A DNA stretch of 40,301 nucleotides from NCBI GenBank assembly GCA_003563755.1, contig PWUB01000329.1:1-40301 (forward strand), in the 5' to 3' direction. The DNA is from Clostridia bacterium (GTDB lineage Bacteria; Bacillota_E; SLMV01; PUMD01). Below, piece after piece: positions 16,395-25,359 of this stretch. Position 1 is the stretch's first letter, and every line of letters starts with the position of its first letter. A program made the position numbers and the translations under genes. The notes under the pieces are model-generated. The model was not told the origin of the DNA. It saw only the letters and a program-made list of their open reading frames with translations, and made no database searches.

Positions 16395-17393
16395 GTGGAC
16401 ATCAGAGTGTCTATCGGCAGCACCCAGGCCCTCGGCCTCAGGGACGTCAGAGTTGATGCTGAGGCCACCACGGCGCACCTGATGGTCGGAGAGAGGTGCG
16501 TCAACGGGTGTACCTTCTGTGCCCAGGGGCGAAACAGTCACACACCACGCGGCCAGCTTTCCCGGGTCACCTGGCCTGTCTACCCGATAGATGAGGTGGT
16601 GTCGCGCCTTGCTTCTGCTCATTGTGACGGCAGGATCCAGCGTGCATGCGTGCAGGTGATCCACGGGGGACAGTACCGTGAGCAGATCAGCGAGTTCTTC
16701 GCCGTACTCCACCGCTCAGCTGAACCCGTGCCGGTGTCCGTCAACATGGGCATCCGGTCACGGAGCGATGCTGACCGCCTTTTTTCGGCGGGAGCTGAGA
16801 GGCTGGGAGTTGCTCTGGATGCGGCCAGCCCACAGGTTTTTGCCCGATGCAAGGGTCGTTCGCCGGCGGACTGGCTGGCACGCATTGAGATGTTGCAGGA
16901 CCTGGCTGTGGTTTACTCCGGCCGCATATCCACGCACCTGATAGTCGGGCTCGGGGAGACGGAGAGGGATCTGGTGGACGTGATTCAGATCATGACGGAT
17001 GTGGGCGTAACCGTCGGCCTCTTTGCCTTCACACCTGTGCCCGGTACGCCCCTGGAGGATCGTCGCCAGCCCTGTATGGCCTCCTATCGCCGCGTGCAGC
17101 TGGCTGCTCATCTCATCGCGCAAAGAGCGGCGAGGCGCGGGGATATCGTCTTCGATGAACGTGGGAAAATAGCGCATATAGCAGCTGGGGTCCTTAAGCC
17201 CGAAGTTCTCCGTTGGGGGATGCCCTTTCAGACGAGTGGGTGTGCCGGATGCAACCGTCCATACTACAATGAACGACCCGGTAGGGTACCCTATAACTAC
17301 CCCCGGCCGCCCGAGCCCTGGGAAGTCCGCCGCGCATTGATGGAGACGGGCATGTTCCCGGCGGCCGCGGACCTGGAGGTGGCGGAGACTTGA
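16395..17393 (+). CDS. Radical SAM protein, probable LipS1/LipS2-type lipoyl synthase component (second)
   Basis: A 332-residue radical SAM enzyme with CVNGCTFC (C35, C39, C42) and a BioB-like barrel (VIHGGQYREQ, VSVNMGI, RLGVALDAASP, THLIVGLGETERD, LFAFTPVPGTPL). Near the C-terminus TSGCAGCNRPYYNERP brings a second cysteine pair (C283, C286) that might bind an auxiliary cluster serving as sulfur donor, as known for lipoyl and biotin synthases in general; that is inference. GTG 16395 has a GGAGAGAGGG tract upstream; an ATG at 16080 in the same frame lies inside the previous gene and is rejected. It overlaps lipM by 4 bp. With the preceding gene it should form the two-part lipoyl synthase. Confidence 0.82.
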   Translation: MDIRVSIGSTQALGLRDVRVDAEATTAHLMVGERCVNGCTFCAQGRNSHTPRGQLSRVTWPVYPIDEVVSRLASAHCDGRIQRACVQVIHGGQYREQISEFFAVLHRSAEPVPVSVNMGIRSRSDADRLFSAGAERLGVALDAASPQVFARCKGRSPADWLARIEMLQDLAVVYSGRISTHLIVGLGETERDLVDVIQIMTDVGVTVGLFAFTPVPGTPLEDRRQPCMASYRRVQLAAHLIAQRAARRGDIVFDERGKIAHIAAGVLKPEVLRWGMPFQTSGCAGCNRPYYNERPGRVPYNYPRPPEPWEVRRALMETGMFPAAADLEVAET

Positions 17394-18241
17394 CCTTTGA
17401 CCTCGCGACGCTGCCCAGGGAGGGGCGGCGGTGGAGGCTCATATGCAGCGGGCGGCGCCCGGGAGCCGAGAACATGGCCGTGGATGAGTCCCTGTTGATG
17501 TCTCATGCCTCGGGGGACAGCCCGCCCGTTCTCCGCCTGTACGGCTGGGATCCCCCGGCGCTGACCATCGGCTACTTCCAGTCTCATGCCGGGCAAGTGG
17601 ACGAGGATGGCTGCCGCCGCCACGGTTTTGACTGGGTTCGGCGTCCGACGGGAGGCAGAGCGGTGCTGCATCAACATGAGTTGACTTACGCAGTCGTAGT
17701 GTCCCAGGGGCTTCTGAAGGGATCAGTGTTGCAGACCTATCAAGTGCTCAGCATGTCTCTGCTCAGTGGGCTGAGATGCCTCGGAGTGGATGCGGAGCTT
17801 ACAGAGGTCCGTCGTGTGACCAGGCGGGAGCGGCAGCTCAGCTCGGCGGCATGTTTTGACAGTGCAACCCCTCACGAGCTGGCCGTCGACGGCCGCAAGG
17901 TGGTGGGCAGTGCCCAGGTGAGGCAGAGGGGAGTACTGCTGCAGCATGGTTCCGTGCCTCTCGAGTTGGACCGTGCTGCGGTGGTGGACTGTCTCAACCT
18001 CGGTTCTGATGCCGTCCGCGGCAGGGTACTCAGGACCCTTGAGAGTAAGGCCGCGGGCCTCAACGAGGTCAGCAGCGAACCGATCGACTACTGTTCCCTT
18101 GCCCGGGCGCTTCAGACGGGATTCGAGGAGACACTGGGAGTCTCCTTCGAGCGCGGTGGCCTCACCGCGGTGGAGAAGCGTCGCGTTGAGGAGTTGATCC
18201 GAGATAAGTACGGCACGGATGAATGGAACCGTGCCCGGTGA
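17390..18241 (+). CDS. lipM: Octanoyl-[ACP]:protein N-octanoyltransferase LipM-like
   Basis: A 283-residue member of the lipoate ligase/octanoyltransferase (BPL-LPL) fold. RRPTGGRAVLHQHELTYAVV is the acyl-binding loop, and ACFDSATPHELAVDGRKVVG carries Cys155 and Lys170 in the positions of the LipM catalytic cysteine and lysine; GSAQVRQRGVLLQHGSVPL follows. LipM moves octanoyl from acyl carrier protein to GcvH. The Cys-containing motif favours transferase over ATP-dependent lipoate ligase, though scavenging activity cannot be excluded. Start TTG 17390 overlaps the previous stop and has GGAGGT upstream. It supplies octanoyl-GcvH for the two radical SAM proteins. Confidence 0.87.
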   Translation: MTFDLATLPREGRRWRLICSGRRPGAENMAVDESLLMSHASGDSPPVLRLYGWDPPALTIGYFQSHAGQVDEDGCRRHGFDWVRRPTGGRAVLHQHELTYAVVVSQGLLKGSVLQTYQVLSMSLLSGLRCLGVDAELTEVRRVTRRERQLSSAACFDSATPHELAVDGRKVVGSAQVRQRGVLLQHGSVPLELDRAAVVDCLNLGSDAVRGRVLRTLESKAAGLNEVSSEPIDYCSLARALQTGFEETLGVSFERGGLTAVEKRRVEELIRDKYGTDEWNRAR

Positions 18242-18263
18242 ATGACATGGGAGGGTTTATGCT

Positions 18264-19673
18264 ATGGCAGATGATGGAACCATTTTCGATCTGGTGGTAA
18301 TAGGTGGAGGTCCGGGAGGCTATCCGGCCGCGATCCGTGCCGCCCAGCTGGGGGCCCGGGTCGCCCTGGTTGAAAAGAGGTACCTCGGCGGCACGTGCCT
18401 GAACGAGGGATGTATTCCGACCAAGGCCTTCCTCAAGACGGCGAAGATCCTGCAGGGAATACAGGGCGGCAGCGAGCACGGTATCGACATCCCATCCTAC
18501 GAATTCGACGTGGCGAGGATGGTGGCCAGGAAGGACGAGGTGGTGCAGCGGCTCCGGGGTGGGGTGCGCCAGCTCCTGGATGGCAATGGAGTGCAGGTAT
18601 ATGAAGGCCTGGCCAGGGTGCAGAGCTCCAACCGGGTTAGTGTGCAGGGGGACGACGGGGACGCCCTCGTCCTGGAGGCGAAGAAACTCCTGCTGGCCGT
18701 GGGCTCCACCCAGGTCATACCGCCGATACCGGGAATAGATCTTCCGGGAGTCATAGGATCACGACAGGCCCTGGAGCTCCAGGAGCTGCCCGATAGCATC
18801 ATCGTGGTGGGTGGAAATGTCATAGGGCTGGAGTTTGCATGTATATTCAACGCCTTCGGAGTCGAGGTCACCGTCCTCGGGCGTAACCCGAAGCTGCTCA
18901 AGTACCTCGATGGCGAGATTTCCAGGCGCATCCGGCCCGTGCTCCGGCGCAGCGGCATCACCGTGTTGGTAGACGCACCTGTTAAGGAGATCCGGGGAGA
19001 CGGACCAATGAAACGGGTCGTGTATGAACAGCGCGGCCAGGAAAAGGAGGCCGAAGCATCACTGGTGCTCAATGCCGCCGGGCGCAAGCCGAACATCGAA
19101 CAGCTGCCCCTTGATGAGCTGGGCATAGAGACGGAGGCGGGGGCCATCACCGTCGATGAGTACATGGTCACCAGCAACCCCGATATCTGCGCCATCGGGG
19201 ATGCAATCGGCGGTATGATGCTGGCCCATGTCGCCACGGCCGAGGGGCTGGTGGCCGCGGAATCGCTGTACGGAGAGCCCAGGACCCTCGATCCGAACAC
19301 CCTACCCGACGTGGCGTTCACCCTTCCGGAGGCTGCGGGGGTCGGACTCCATGAAGATGAGGCAACAGAGACCTATCCATCCGTTGAGGTGGCCAAGTTT
19401 TCCTACGCAGCTCTGGGTAAGGCCGTTGCCACCGGCGATACTGACGGCATGGTGAAGATAGTCTTTGATGCCCAGACGCGGCGGGTGCTGGGTATGCACA
19501 TTCTGGGTGCCGAGGCCCCGCTTCTCATACACGAGGGCGTGCTGGCACTTGAGACGGGCATGACAGTTGAACAGCTCGGTCACGCCGTGCATGTACATCC
19601 CACCCTGTCCGAGGCGGTGATGGAGGCCGCCCACGTGGGTATGGGTGCGCCCATCCACATGCTGCCACGGTAG
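18264..19673 (+). CDS. lpdA: Dihydrolipoamide dehydrogenase (L protein)
   Basis: The flavin disulfide reductase that reoxidises dihydrolipoyl-GcvH with NAD+. The 469-residue protein has the FAD-binding [10 protein letters not shown], the redox disulfide [14 protein letters not shown] (C45 and C50), a second dinucleotide fold ([14 protein letters not shown]), the FAD segment [15 protein letters not shown], and the C-terminal dimer-interface HPTLSEAV with the catalytic His445/Glu450 pair. ATG 18264 follows GGGAGGG. No 2-oxoacid dehydrogenase genes are nearby, so it is probably dedicated to glycine cleavage. Confidence 0.95.
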   Translation: MADDGTIFDLVVIGGGPGGYPAAIRAAQLGARVALVEKRYLGGTCLNEGCIPTKAFLKTAKILQGIQGGSEHGIDIPSYEFDVARMVARKDEVVQRLRGGVRQLLDGNGVQVYEGLARVQSSNRVSVQGDDGDALVLEAKKLLLAVGSTQVIPPIPGIDLPGVIGSRQALELQELPDSIIVVGGNVIGLEFACIFNAFGVEVTVLGRNPKLLKYLDGEISRRIRPVLRRSGITVLVDAPVKEIRGDGPMKRVVYEQRGQEKEAEASLVLNAAGRKPNIEQLPLDELGIETEAGAITVDEYMVTSNPDICAIGDAIGGMMLAHVATAEGLVAAESLYGEPRTLDPNTLPDVAFTLPEAAGVGLHEDEATETYPSVEVAKFSYAALGKAVATGDTDGMVKIVFDAQTRRVLGMHILGAEAPLLIHEGVLALETGMTVEQLGHAVHVHPTLSEAVMEAAHVGMGAPIHMLPR

Positions 19674-19702
19674 GAGCATCGCCAGATGAGAGGAGAATTC
19701 CC

Positions 19703-20956
19703 ATGTGGGACAGCGTAAGGCAGTCTGATCCAGAGATCCACGATGCTATCGTACAGGAGCTGGGGAGGCAGCGAGAAAACCTCGAGCTCATCGCCTCGGA
19801 GAACTTCGTCAGTCTTGCGGTCATGGAGACGGCGGGCACGGTGCTCACCAACAAGTACGCCGAGGGATATCCGGGCCGTCGATACTACGGGGGATGCGAG
19901 TACGTTGACGTGGCTGAGAACCTGGCCCGAGAGCGTGCAGCTCAGCTGTTCGGTGCCGCCCATGTCAACGTTCAGCCCCACTCCGGTTCCCAGGCCAACA
20001 TGGCAGTGTATTTCAGCGTTCTCCAGCCGGGCGACACCATGCTGGGTATGGACCTCAGCCACGGAGGACACCTGACCCACGGGAGCCCGGTGAACTTCTC
20101 GGGTGCCCTGTACGAGGTGCAAGGCTACCAGGTGGACCGTGATACGGAGACCGTAGACTACGATGCCCTCGAGGAGCAGGCGCATCGGGTCAACCCCGAC
20201 ATGATCGTGGCAGGAGCATCGGCCTATCCGAGGACTCTGGACTTCGCTCGCTTCGGGGAGATCGCTGAGGCGGTGGATGCGTACCTGTTGGCCGACATAG
20301 CTCATATCGCGGGCATGGTTGCCGTGGATCTGCATCCGAACCCACTACCCCATGCGGACTTCGTCACCAGCACCACCCATAAGACCCTGAGGGGGCCACG
20401 GGGCGGCCTCATACTCACCCGCGACAAGGACCTGGGCGCCCAGGTCGACAAAGCGATTTTCCCCGGGATACAGGGAGGGCCGCTGATGCACATCATCGCC
20501 GCCAAGGCCGTCTGCTTCCGGGAGGCTTTGCAGCCGGCATTCCGCGAGTACCAGCAACAGGTCCTGGCAAATGCCCGCGCTCTCGCCAGGGGACTGATGG
20601 ATAGGGGGCTTCGGCTGGTGTCGGATGGAACGGACACCCACCTGATGCTGGTGGACCTTCGCGGAACGGATGTCACGGGCAAGGAGGCGGAGGAGCGGCT
20701 CGACCTGGTGAACATTACGGTGAACAAGAACACCATACCCTTCGACACGCGGAGTCCCTTCGTCACCAGCGGTATCCGGATAGGCACGCCGGCGCTGACC
20801 TCCCGGGGCATGAAGGAACAGGAGATGGACGTGGTCGCGGACCTAGTCCACCGCACCGTGTGTGCATCGGAGGACGATGAGGAGACCTTCGCGCAGGTTC
20901 GGGCCGAAGTCAGGGACATCTGCTATGCATTTCCCCTCTATCCGGAGCTGGGCTGA
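19703..20956 (+). CDS. glyA: Serine hydroxymethyltransferase
   Basis: GlyA interconverts glycine plus 5,10-methylene-THF and serine plus THF, the natural next step after glycine cleavage. The 417-residue protein has [55 protein letters not shown] and the PLP site [14 protein letters not shown] with Lys227. It lies 29 bp after lpdA with GAGAGGAG upstream, so it is probably the last gene of the glycine-riboswitch operon. An 87-bp gap without a clear terminator separates it from the peptidase gene, so read-through is possible. Confidence 0.96.
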   Translation: MWDSVRQSDPEIHDAIVQELGRQRENLELIASENFVSLAVMETAGTVLTNKYAEGYPGRRYYGGCEYVDVAENLARERAAQLFGAAHVNVQPHSGSQANMAVYFSVLQPGDTMLGMDLSHGGHLTHGSPVNFSGALYEVQGYQVDRDTETVDYDALEEQAHRVNPDMIVAGASAYPRTLDFARFGEIAEAVDAYLLADIAHIAGMVAVDLHPNPLPHADFVTSTTHKTLRGPRGGLILTRDKDLGAQVDKAIFPGIQGGPLMHIIAAKAVCFREALQPAFREYQQQVLANARALARGLMDRGLRLVSDGTDTHLMLVDLRGTDVTGKEAEERLDLVNITVNKNTIPFDTRSPFVTSGIRIGTPALTSRGMKEQEMDVVADLVHRTVCASEDDEETFAQVRAEVRDICYAFPLYPELG

Positions 20957-21043
20957 GGGAAACAAGGAGGATCACTTTTCGTCCGGGAATGGAATCCGCC
21001 TCACCTGCGGACCTGCACCGGTAGAACGGGAGGAGTATCCGGG

Positions 21044-22120
21044 ATGAATGATAGACTCAGGGGCCTGGTGCGAAGGCTAGAGGCGGAGGATCTCGGTGCA
21101 ATACTGGTGACGGACGCCGCCAACAGAAGGTACCTCACAGGGTTTAGGGGTTCTGCGGGAATGCTCCTGGTGGACACGGAGGGTGCATGTCTGCTCACAG
21201 ATTCGCGGTATACCCAGCAGGCCCAGAGCGAGGCTCCTGACTGCAGTATTGTGCCCACCGCCAGCGACCCGTACGAGACACTGAGCGAAACCCTCGAGAA
21301 GCGGGGAATCAACCGGGTGGGTTTCGAGGCTCAGCAGGTTACCTTTGATGGACACAGGCGCATATCAGAGCATGTATCATCCGTTGAGTGGGTTCCCACC
21401 ACCCAGATGGTGGAACAGCTGAGGCTGATCAAGGATGACGAAGAACTCGCGGTCATGAAAGAAGCTGCGGCCATCGCTGATCGGGCCCTCGAGGAGATTC
21501 TGCCCGCTGTTGCTCCCGGCCGGGCCGAGGAGGACATTGCTCTCGACCTGGAGTTCTGCATGCGGCGCATGGGTGCGGAGGGACTCTCGTTCCCGCTCAT
21601 CGTCGCCTCGGGTGCCAGGTCGTCCCTTCCCCACGGGCGGGCTTCGGAGAAGATCGTGCAGGAGGGTGACTTCATCACTTTTGACTACGGGGCGAGATAC
21701 AAGGGCTACTGCTCCGATGCAACGCGCACCGTGGTCGTAGGCAGGGCGGACGAGGAGCAGAGGAAGGTTTACGATACGGTTCTGGGCGCCCAGGAGGCCG
21801 CGGTAGCCCACGTGGCTCCCGGTCAGACGGGGCGGGAGGTGGACTCGGTGGCGCGAGACATCATCGATGGGGCCGGCTACGGGGAGTACTTCGGACACGG
21901 GCTGGGCCACGGAGTCGGCCTGGCTGTTCACGAGGGACCGTCGCTCAGTCAGCGGCGGGGAGATAGGGAGCTGGAGTGCGGCATGGTGGTCACCGTGGAG
22001 CCCGGAATATATATCCCCGGCTGGGGCGGGGTGCGGATCGAGGACCTGGTGGTAGTTACGGAGAGCGGCTGCGAGATACTAACTTCAGTGAGCAAGGAGC
22101 TGGTGGTGCTAGAGTCATGA
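21044..22120 (+). CDS. Xaa-Pro aminopeptidase-like M24 peptidase
   Basis: A 358-residue M24B peptidase that removes N-terminal residues before proline. The creatinase-type N-domain (about 1-125) precedes the pita-bread domain with its metal ligands: [17 protein letters not shown] (two Asp), [16 protein letters not shown] (His), TVEPGIY (Glu) and VRIEDLV (Glu). ATG 21044 has GGGAGGAG upstream. The pair peptidase-efp directly upstream of a spoIIIA operon is a conserved Bacillota arrangement; here the pair is intact but spoIIIA is about 11 kb further on. Confidence 0.92.
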   Translation: MNDRLRGLVRRLEAEDLGAILVTDAANRRYLTGFRGSAGMLLVDTEGACLLTDSRYTQQAQSEAPDCSIVPTASDPYETLSETLEKRGINRVGFEAQQVTFDGHRRISEHVSSVEWVPTTQMVEQLRLIKDDEELAVMKEAAAIADRALEEILPAVAPGRAEEDIALDLEFCMRRMGAEGLSFPLIVASGARSSLPHGRASEKIVQEGDFITFDYGARYKGYCSDATRTVVVGRADEEQRKVYDTVLGAQEAAVAHVAPGQTGREVDSVARDIIDGAGYGEYFGHGLGHGVGLAVHEGPSLSQRRGDRELECGMVVTVEPGIYIPGWGGVRIEDLVVVTESGCEILTSVSKELVVLES

Positions 22121-22683
22121 TATCGACCAATGATTTCCGACCCGGTTTGACCGTGGAGATAGACGATACGATATATCAGATCATGGAGAGTCAGCACGTC
22201 AAGCCCGGTAAGGGCCCCGCCTTCGTTCGGACCAGGATGAGGAACCTGATGACCGGTGCCATCACCCAGGAAACATTCCGTGCCGGTGAGAAGGTGCCCA
22301 CAGCCCACCTGGATAAGCGGCGCATGCAGTACCTGTACCGCGACGGCGACCTCTACTATTTCATGGATGTTAACACCTATGAGCAGACTGCTCTCCCGGA
22401 GGAACAGCTCGGTGACGCAGTGCGTTTTCTCAAGGAAAACATAGAAGTACGGATCATGACTTTCAGGAACCAGACGGTCGGAGTGGATCTACCGGTGACC
22501 GTGGACCTCGAGGTCGTCGATACCGTGCCGGGTCTCAGGGGTGACACCGTGAGCGGAGGCACGAAGCCGGCGGGGCTGGAGACAGGGGTGGAGATCGCTG
22601 TTCCCTTGTTCATCAATGAAGGTGACGTTATCCGGGTAGATACCCGCTCGGGTGAGTACGTGGAGCGAGTAACAGGGGAATGA
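22117..22683 (+). CDS. efp: Elongation factor P
   Basis: EF-P binds the ribosome and relieves stalling at polyproline sequences. The 188-residue protein shows the three beta-barrel domains: an N-terminal KOW-like domain with [13 protein letters not shown], where the lysine of the PGKG loop is the usual modified residue in many bacteria, then the central OB domain ([10 protein letters not shown]) and the C-terminal domain ending [22 protein letters not shown] 22117 overlaps the peptidase stop (ATGA); the frame extends upstream only inside the peptidase gene. No efp-modifying enzyme is evident nearby. Confidence 0.95.
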   Translation: MISTNDFRPGLTVEIDDTIYQIMESQHVKPGKGPAFVRTRMRNLMTGAITQETFRAGEKVPTAHLDKRRMQYLYRDGDLYYFMDVNTYEQTALPEEQLGDAVRFLKENIEVRIMTFRNQTVGVDLPVTVDLEVVDTVPGLRGDTVSGGTKPAGLETGVEIAVPLFINEGDVIRVDTRSGEYVERVTGE

Positions 22684-22707
22684 TATTCGCCCGAGGGAGG
22701 CCACAGC

Positions 22708-23532
22708 GTGGATCTCTATGACTGCCACGTTCACAGCGCTTACTCGCCGGACAGCAGGGTTTCGCCTGACGATCTGTGCCGTGCTGCGATTAGTCGAGGT
22801 TTGAAGGGTGTGTGTTTCACCGACCACGTGGAGTTTGCCCCTGGGGACGTGGTGCCGTCGCCGGGGGAAATCGAGGAGTGGTTCGCCAGGATCGACGAGC
22901 TGAGAACCTCTTACCGGGAGGCCCTGGAGATAGCCGTCGGCGTTGAGGTCGGCTACTATCCCGGTTTCGCACGGGACATAACGGCGCTGCTCACCGAGTT
23001 TCCCTTCGAATTCGTCCTGGGGTCGGTTCACGTGGTCGATGGGGTCAACTACTGCTATGATGCCTGCGAGGACGAGAACGGGGTTGAGTACTACGGTGCC
23101 TATCTCAACATCCTGGAGGAGATGCTGTCGAGCATTGACATCGATGTCGTGGGCCACTTCGACCTACCGAAGCGGTTCGGTCCCTGGCTGACGTCGTCGG
23201 CGGGGAGGAGGGTCGGCGGCCTCAGTCCAGGTTCAGAGCTCTGGCCCCGGGTCGGGGGGATCCTTCAGCGTGTCGTCGACCAGGGGAGCCTTCTGGAAGT
23301 AAACTCCTCCGGCTTTCGTCAGCCGCCCGGCGAGGCATATCCCTCGGTGAATATCCTCGCTGAATATCGGCAGCGTGGCGGTTGCTGTGTGACCCTGGGT
23401 AGCGACGGACACACACGCGGCAACATCGGGCGCAACCTGCGCCGGGCGGCGACCTTCGCACTGCGGGCGGGGCTCACCGAAGGGGCATGGTTCAGGAACA
23501 GGGAGCAAGAGAACTACTCACTCAGCTCCTGA
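22708..23532 (+). CDS. PHP-domain phosphoesterase, HisJ/histidinol-phosphatase-like
   Basis: A 274-residue PHP-superfamily metal-dependent phosphoesterase. The four PHP motifs are visible: DCHVHSAYSPD (H7, H9), GVCFTDHVEF, the VGVEVGYYPG and LGSVHVVDG segments, GHFDLP, and the last TLGSDGHT. Overall length and order match the HisJ-type histidinol phosphatases, but no histidine biosynthesis gene is near, so the substrate is open. Start GTG 22708 has GAGGGAGG upstream. The last 19 bp overlap the 3' end of the convergent thiamine pyrophosphokinase gene. Confidence 0.85.
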   Translation: MDLYDCHVHSAYSPDSRVSPDDLCRAAISRGLKGVCFTDHVEFAPGDVVPSPGEIEEWFARIDELRTSYREALEIAVGVEVGYYPGFARDITALLTEFPFEFVLGSVHVVDGVNYCYDACEDENGVEYYGAYLNILEEMLSSIDIDVVGHFDLPKRFGPWLTSSAGRRVGGLSPGSELWPRVGGILQRVVDQGSLLEVNSSGFRQPPGEAYPSVNILAEYRQRGGCCVTLGSDGHTRGNIGRNLRRAATFALRAGLTEGAWFRNREQENYSLSS

Positions 23533-24206
23533 AGGCACAGGAGGATGCCTTCTCCGCGGATCGATGCCCGAGCCCTTGTTGACTGTAGAACGTTGCTGAC
23601 GCCCAGCGTCTGGCCCCAGGACAGGCTGGCACCGGCCAGGGGGTACCGGAAACCATCAAGGTAAACGCCCGTCACCGTCGGAGTCAGCGGTATGAATGAT
23701 ACCGTGTCTCCGGGCGTGCCATTTACGGTGATCTCCGATGCGAAGGCCTGGACTCGCTGGCGGCCGTCGGTCAGGATGATCGGGGGGGCGTGTGGCCGCT
23801 TCCTGGCCATCTCGGCGGCAAACAGCACCAGGGCTAGGCCGTGGTCCATGCGGCCGCCGAGAGCACCGCACACGATGATTTCCCTTATCCCAGGGCATTC
23901 ATGGAGTACGTACTCGACGGCCAGCTGTCCGTCGGTCTTATCCTTGTCACAGGGAAAGCGAACGATCTCCGCTCCCGTCCTGTCCTGAAGCCGGTCGAGG
24001 AATGTCTCGCTCAGTGAGTCCAAATCCCCGATCACAGTCCGGGGCTTCAGGCCGAGGCGCAACGTTACCTCGGCCCCTCCGTCCGCCGCAACGATAGTAT
24101 CCTCGGGCCCGAGCAGATCCAGTATATAGCGGTGGGATGAAGACCCCGGAGGTTCACCGCCCCCCGCCACGATCACCGCCCTACGCTTCACATCCTCCAG
24201 GTTCAT
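23514..24206 (-). CDS. Thiamine pyrophosphokinase
   Basis: This enzyme transfers pyrophosphate from ATP to thiamine to give the cofactor TPP. The 230-residue protein has AVIVAGGGEPP, the substrate-site TIVAADGGAEVTLRLGLKP and VIGDLDSL, FPCDKDKTDGQLAVEYVL, CGALGGRMDHGLAL, and a C-terminal beta domain (TPGDTVSFIPLTPTVTGVYL, then LGVSNVL). ATG 24206 has GAGG at six bases; in-frame ATG 24212 and an alternative start at 24233 are possible. It overlaps the end of the upstream methyltransferase-fusion gene by 26 bp, so the two are almost certainly cotranscribed. It is in convergent 3' overlap with the PHP gene. Confidence 0.9.
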   Translation of the reverse strand: MNLEDVKRRAVIVAGGGEPPGSSSHRYILDLLGPEDTIVAADGGAEVTLRLGLKPRTVIGDLDSLSETFLDRLQDRTGAEIVRFPCDKDKTDGQLAVEYVLHECPGIREIIVCGALGGRMDHGLALVLFAAEMARKRPHAPPIILTDGRQRVQAFASEITVNGTPGDTVSFIPLTPTVTGVYLDGFRYPLAGASLSWGQTLGVSNVLQSTRARASIRGEGILLCLQELSE

Positions 24207-25185
24207 CACCATCCTCGCGGGTGGGCACCCCACATACGTTGGACAGGGTGCAGACCAGGGCGAAGGGTGTGTCCCGGTCAGAGAGGTTAGTGGTCACGTT
24301 CGTCACCAGGTCACCGAGGACACCCGGATCAGCGGTGACGATGGTGCCCATGGGGTTGACGCGGGCCTCAGTGCTGCGGCTGATGATTCGAACGGCCCGG
24401 GAGATGACATGCCCTGGGGGTTCCCGGCCTCCGGCCAGGGGGTACAGGGAAAACTGGCATCCGATCCTTGGTGCCGTGGGTTTTTCCCACACGACGCAGA
24501 AGAATCCGCCCGTGCGGGAGGATTCCAGTTCCTTTTCTCGACGGGGGTTGAACTCCGTGCCCGGTGCATCGGGAGGGATGAACAGACATTCATCGCTGGA
24601 CACCATGTGGTCCCGGTCGAGTTCCTCGATCTCCGTCCGTGTGGGAAAGTCGGCATGCCTGAACACGCTGGACGGATCCTCCTCAGCAGCACGTCGGTAG
24701 GCATGACCCCACGGGCTGTCACCGGCTATCGTACCGATGAGCAGCTTTCCACCGGGTTTCAGCACCCTCCACAGCTCCGAGAAAGCGCGCCCCCGGTCAA
24801 AGATGAACTCGAAGGCCGCCATTGAGTAGACGGCATCGAAGGTTTCATCCTGCAGTTGAAGCTCACCGATGTCCATCTGACAGAATCTCACCGGGGTGTC
24901 GGCCCCTGTTTTCTCGAGGGCCACCCGGAGCATGTGGGGTGAGACGTCCACTCCGGTGACCGAGCAGCCGCGTTCGGCGAGCTTGAAGGAGAAATTTCCG
25001 GTGCCGCAGCCTGCATCCAAGACATGCCATCCTGGGTGAGGGGGCAGAAGTCCGAAGGCCAGATCCGTCTCAATGTCATCCACGAAGCGCCCGCGCTCCG
25101 TGTCGTACCACGCGTCATATCCGTCAGCCGTCTCAGCGAAGTATGAAGCAGGTGCAGCTTGCTTGTTGCCCGTCTGGTCGCGCAC
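24181..25185 (-). CDS. SAM-dependent methyltransferase fused to a YkoF/MTH1187-like domain
   Basis: A 334-residue two-domain protein. Residues about 10-235 are a class I methyltransferase: motif I HVLDAGCGTGNFSFKLAERG, GVDVSPHML, the FDAVYSM motif and VLKPGGKLLIG. Residues about 240-320 (QFSLYPLAGG, then ISRAVRIISR, VNPMGTIVTAD and FALVCTLSNVCG) resemble the YkoF/MTH1187 domain, known from proteins that bind thiamine or its pyrimidine part. The gene overlaps thiamine pyrophosphokinase, which supports a thiamine link. GTG 25185 has GGGGAGGGG eight bases upstream; the longer open frame upstream has no comparable site and low-quality sequence. The methyl acceptor is unknown. Confidence 0.78.
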   Translation of the reverse strand: MRDQTGNKQAAPASYFAETADGYDAWYDTERGRFVDDIETDLAFGLLPPHPGWHVLDAGCGTGNFSFKLAERGCSVTGVDVSPHMLRVALEKTGADTPVRFCQMDIGELQLQDETFDAVYSMAAFEFIFDRGRAFSELWRVLKPGGKLLIGTIAGDSPWGHAYRRAAEEDPSSVFRHADFPTRTEIEELDRDHMVSSDECLFIPPDAPGTEFNPRREKELESSRTGGFFCVVWEKPTAPRIGCQFSLYPLAGGREPPGHVISRAVRIISRSTEARVNPMGTIVTADPGVLGDLVTNVTTNLSDRDTPFALVCTLSNVCGVPTREDGDEPGGCEA

Positions 25186-25275
25186 GGGATGAACCCCTCC
25201 CCGGGTCCCTTTTGTGACGATGATAACCCCGGTACACTGGATGGTCAACCTCGGCAATTCGAGGGAGGTAGGAGG

Positions 25276-25341
25276 ATGCTGAGGGCAGTAGCAGAAATGC
25301 GTATGAGGGGAGTCCCGATCGGCTCGACCGGAAGGCGGTGA
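25276..25341 (+). CDS. Possible 21-residue leader ORF upstream of etfB
   Basis: ATG 25276 follows GGGAGG (25263-25268) at a good distance and opens a 21-codon frame ending in TGA at 25339-25341. The TGA overlaps an ATG as TGATG. The frame is the same as that of etfB, which continues directly after the stop. It could be a leader peptide coupling translation to etfB or a chance ORF; the peptide (MLRAVAEMRMRG...) matches nothing I know. Confidence 0.25.
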   Translation: MLRAVAEMRMRGVPIGSTGRR

Positions 25342-25359
25342 TGGATCATAGATCTGGTA

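Noticed and set aside
20989..21024. An 11-codon frame after an AAGGAGG in the glyA-peptidase gap
   Set aside because: Too short and the spacing to its ATG is too long to support translation.
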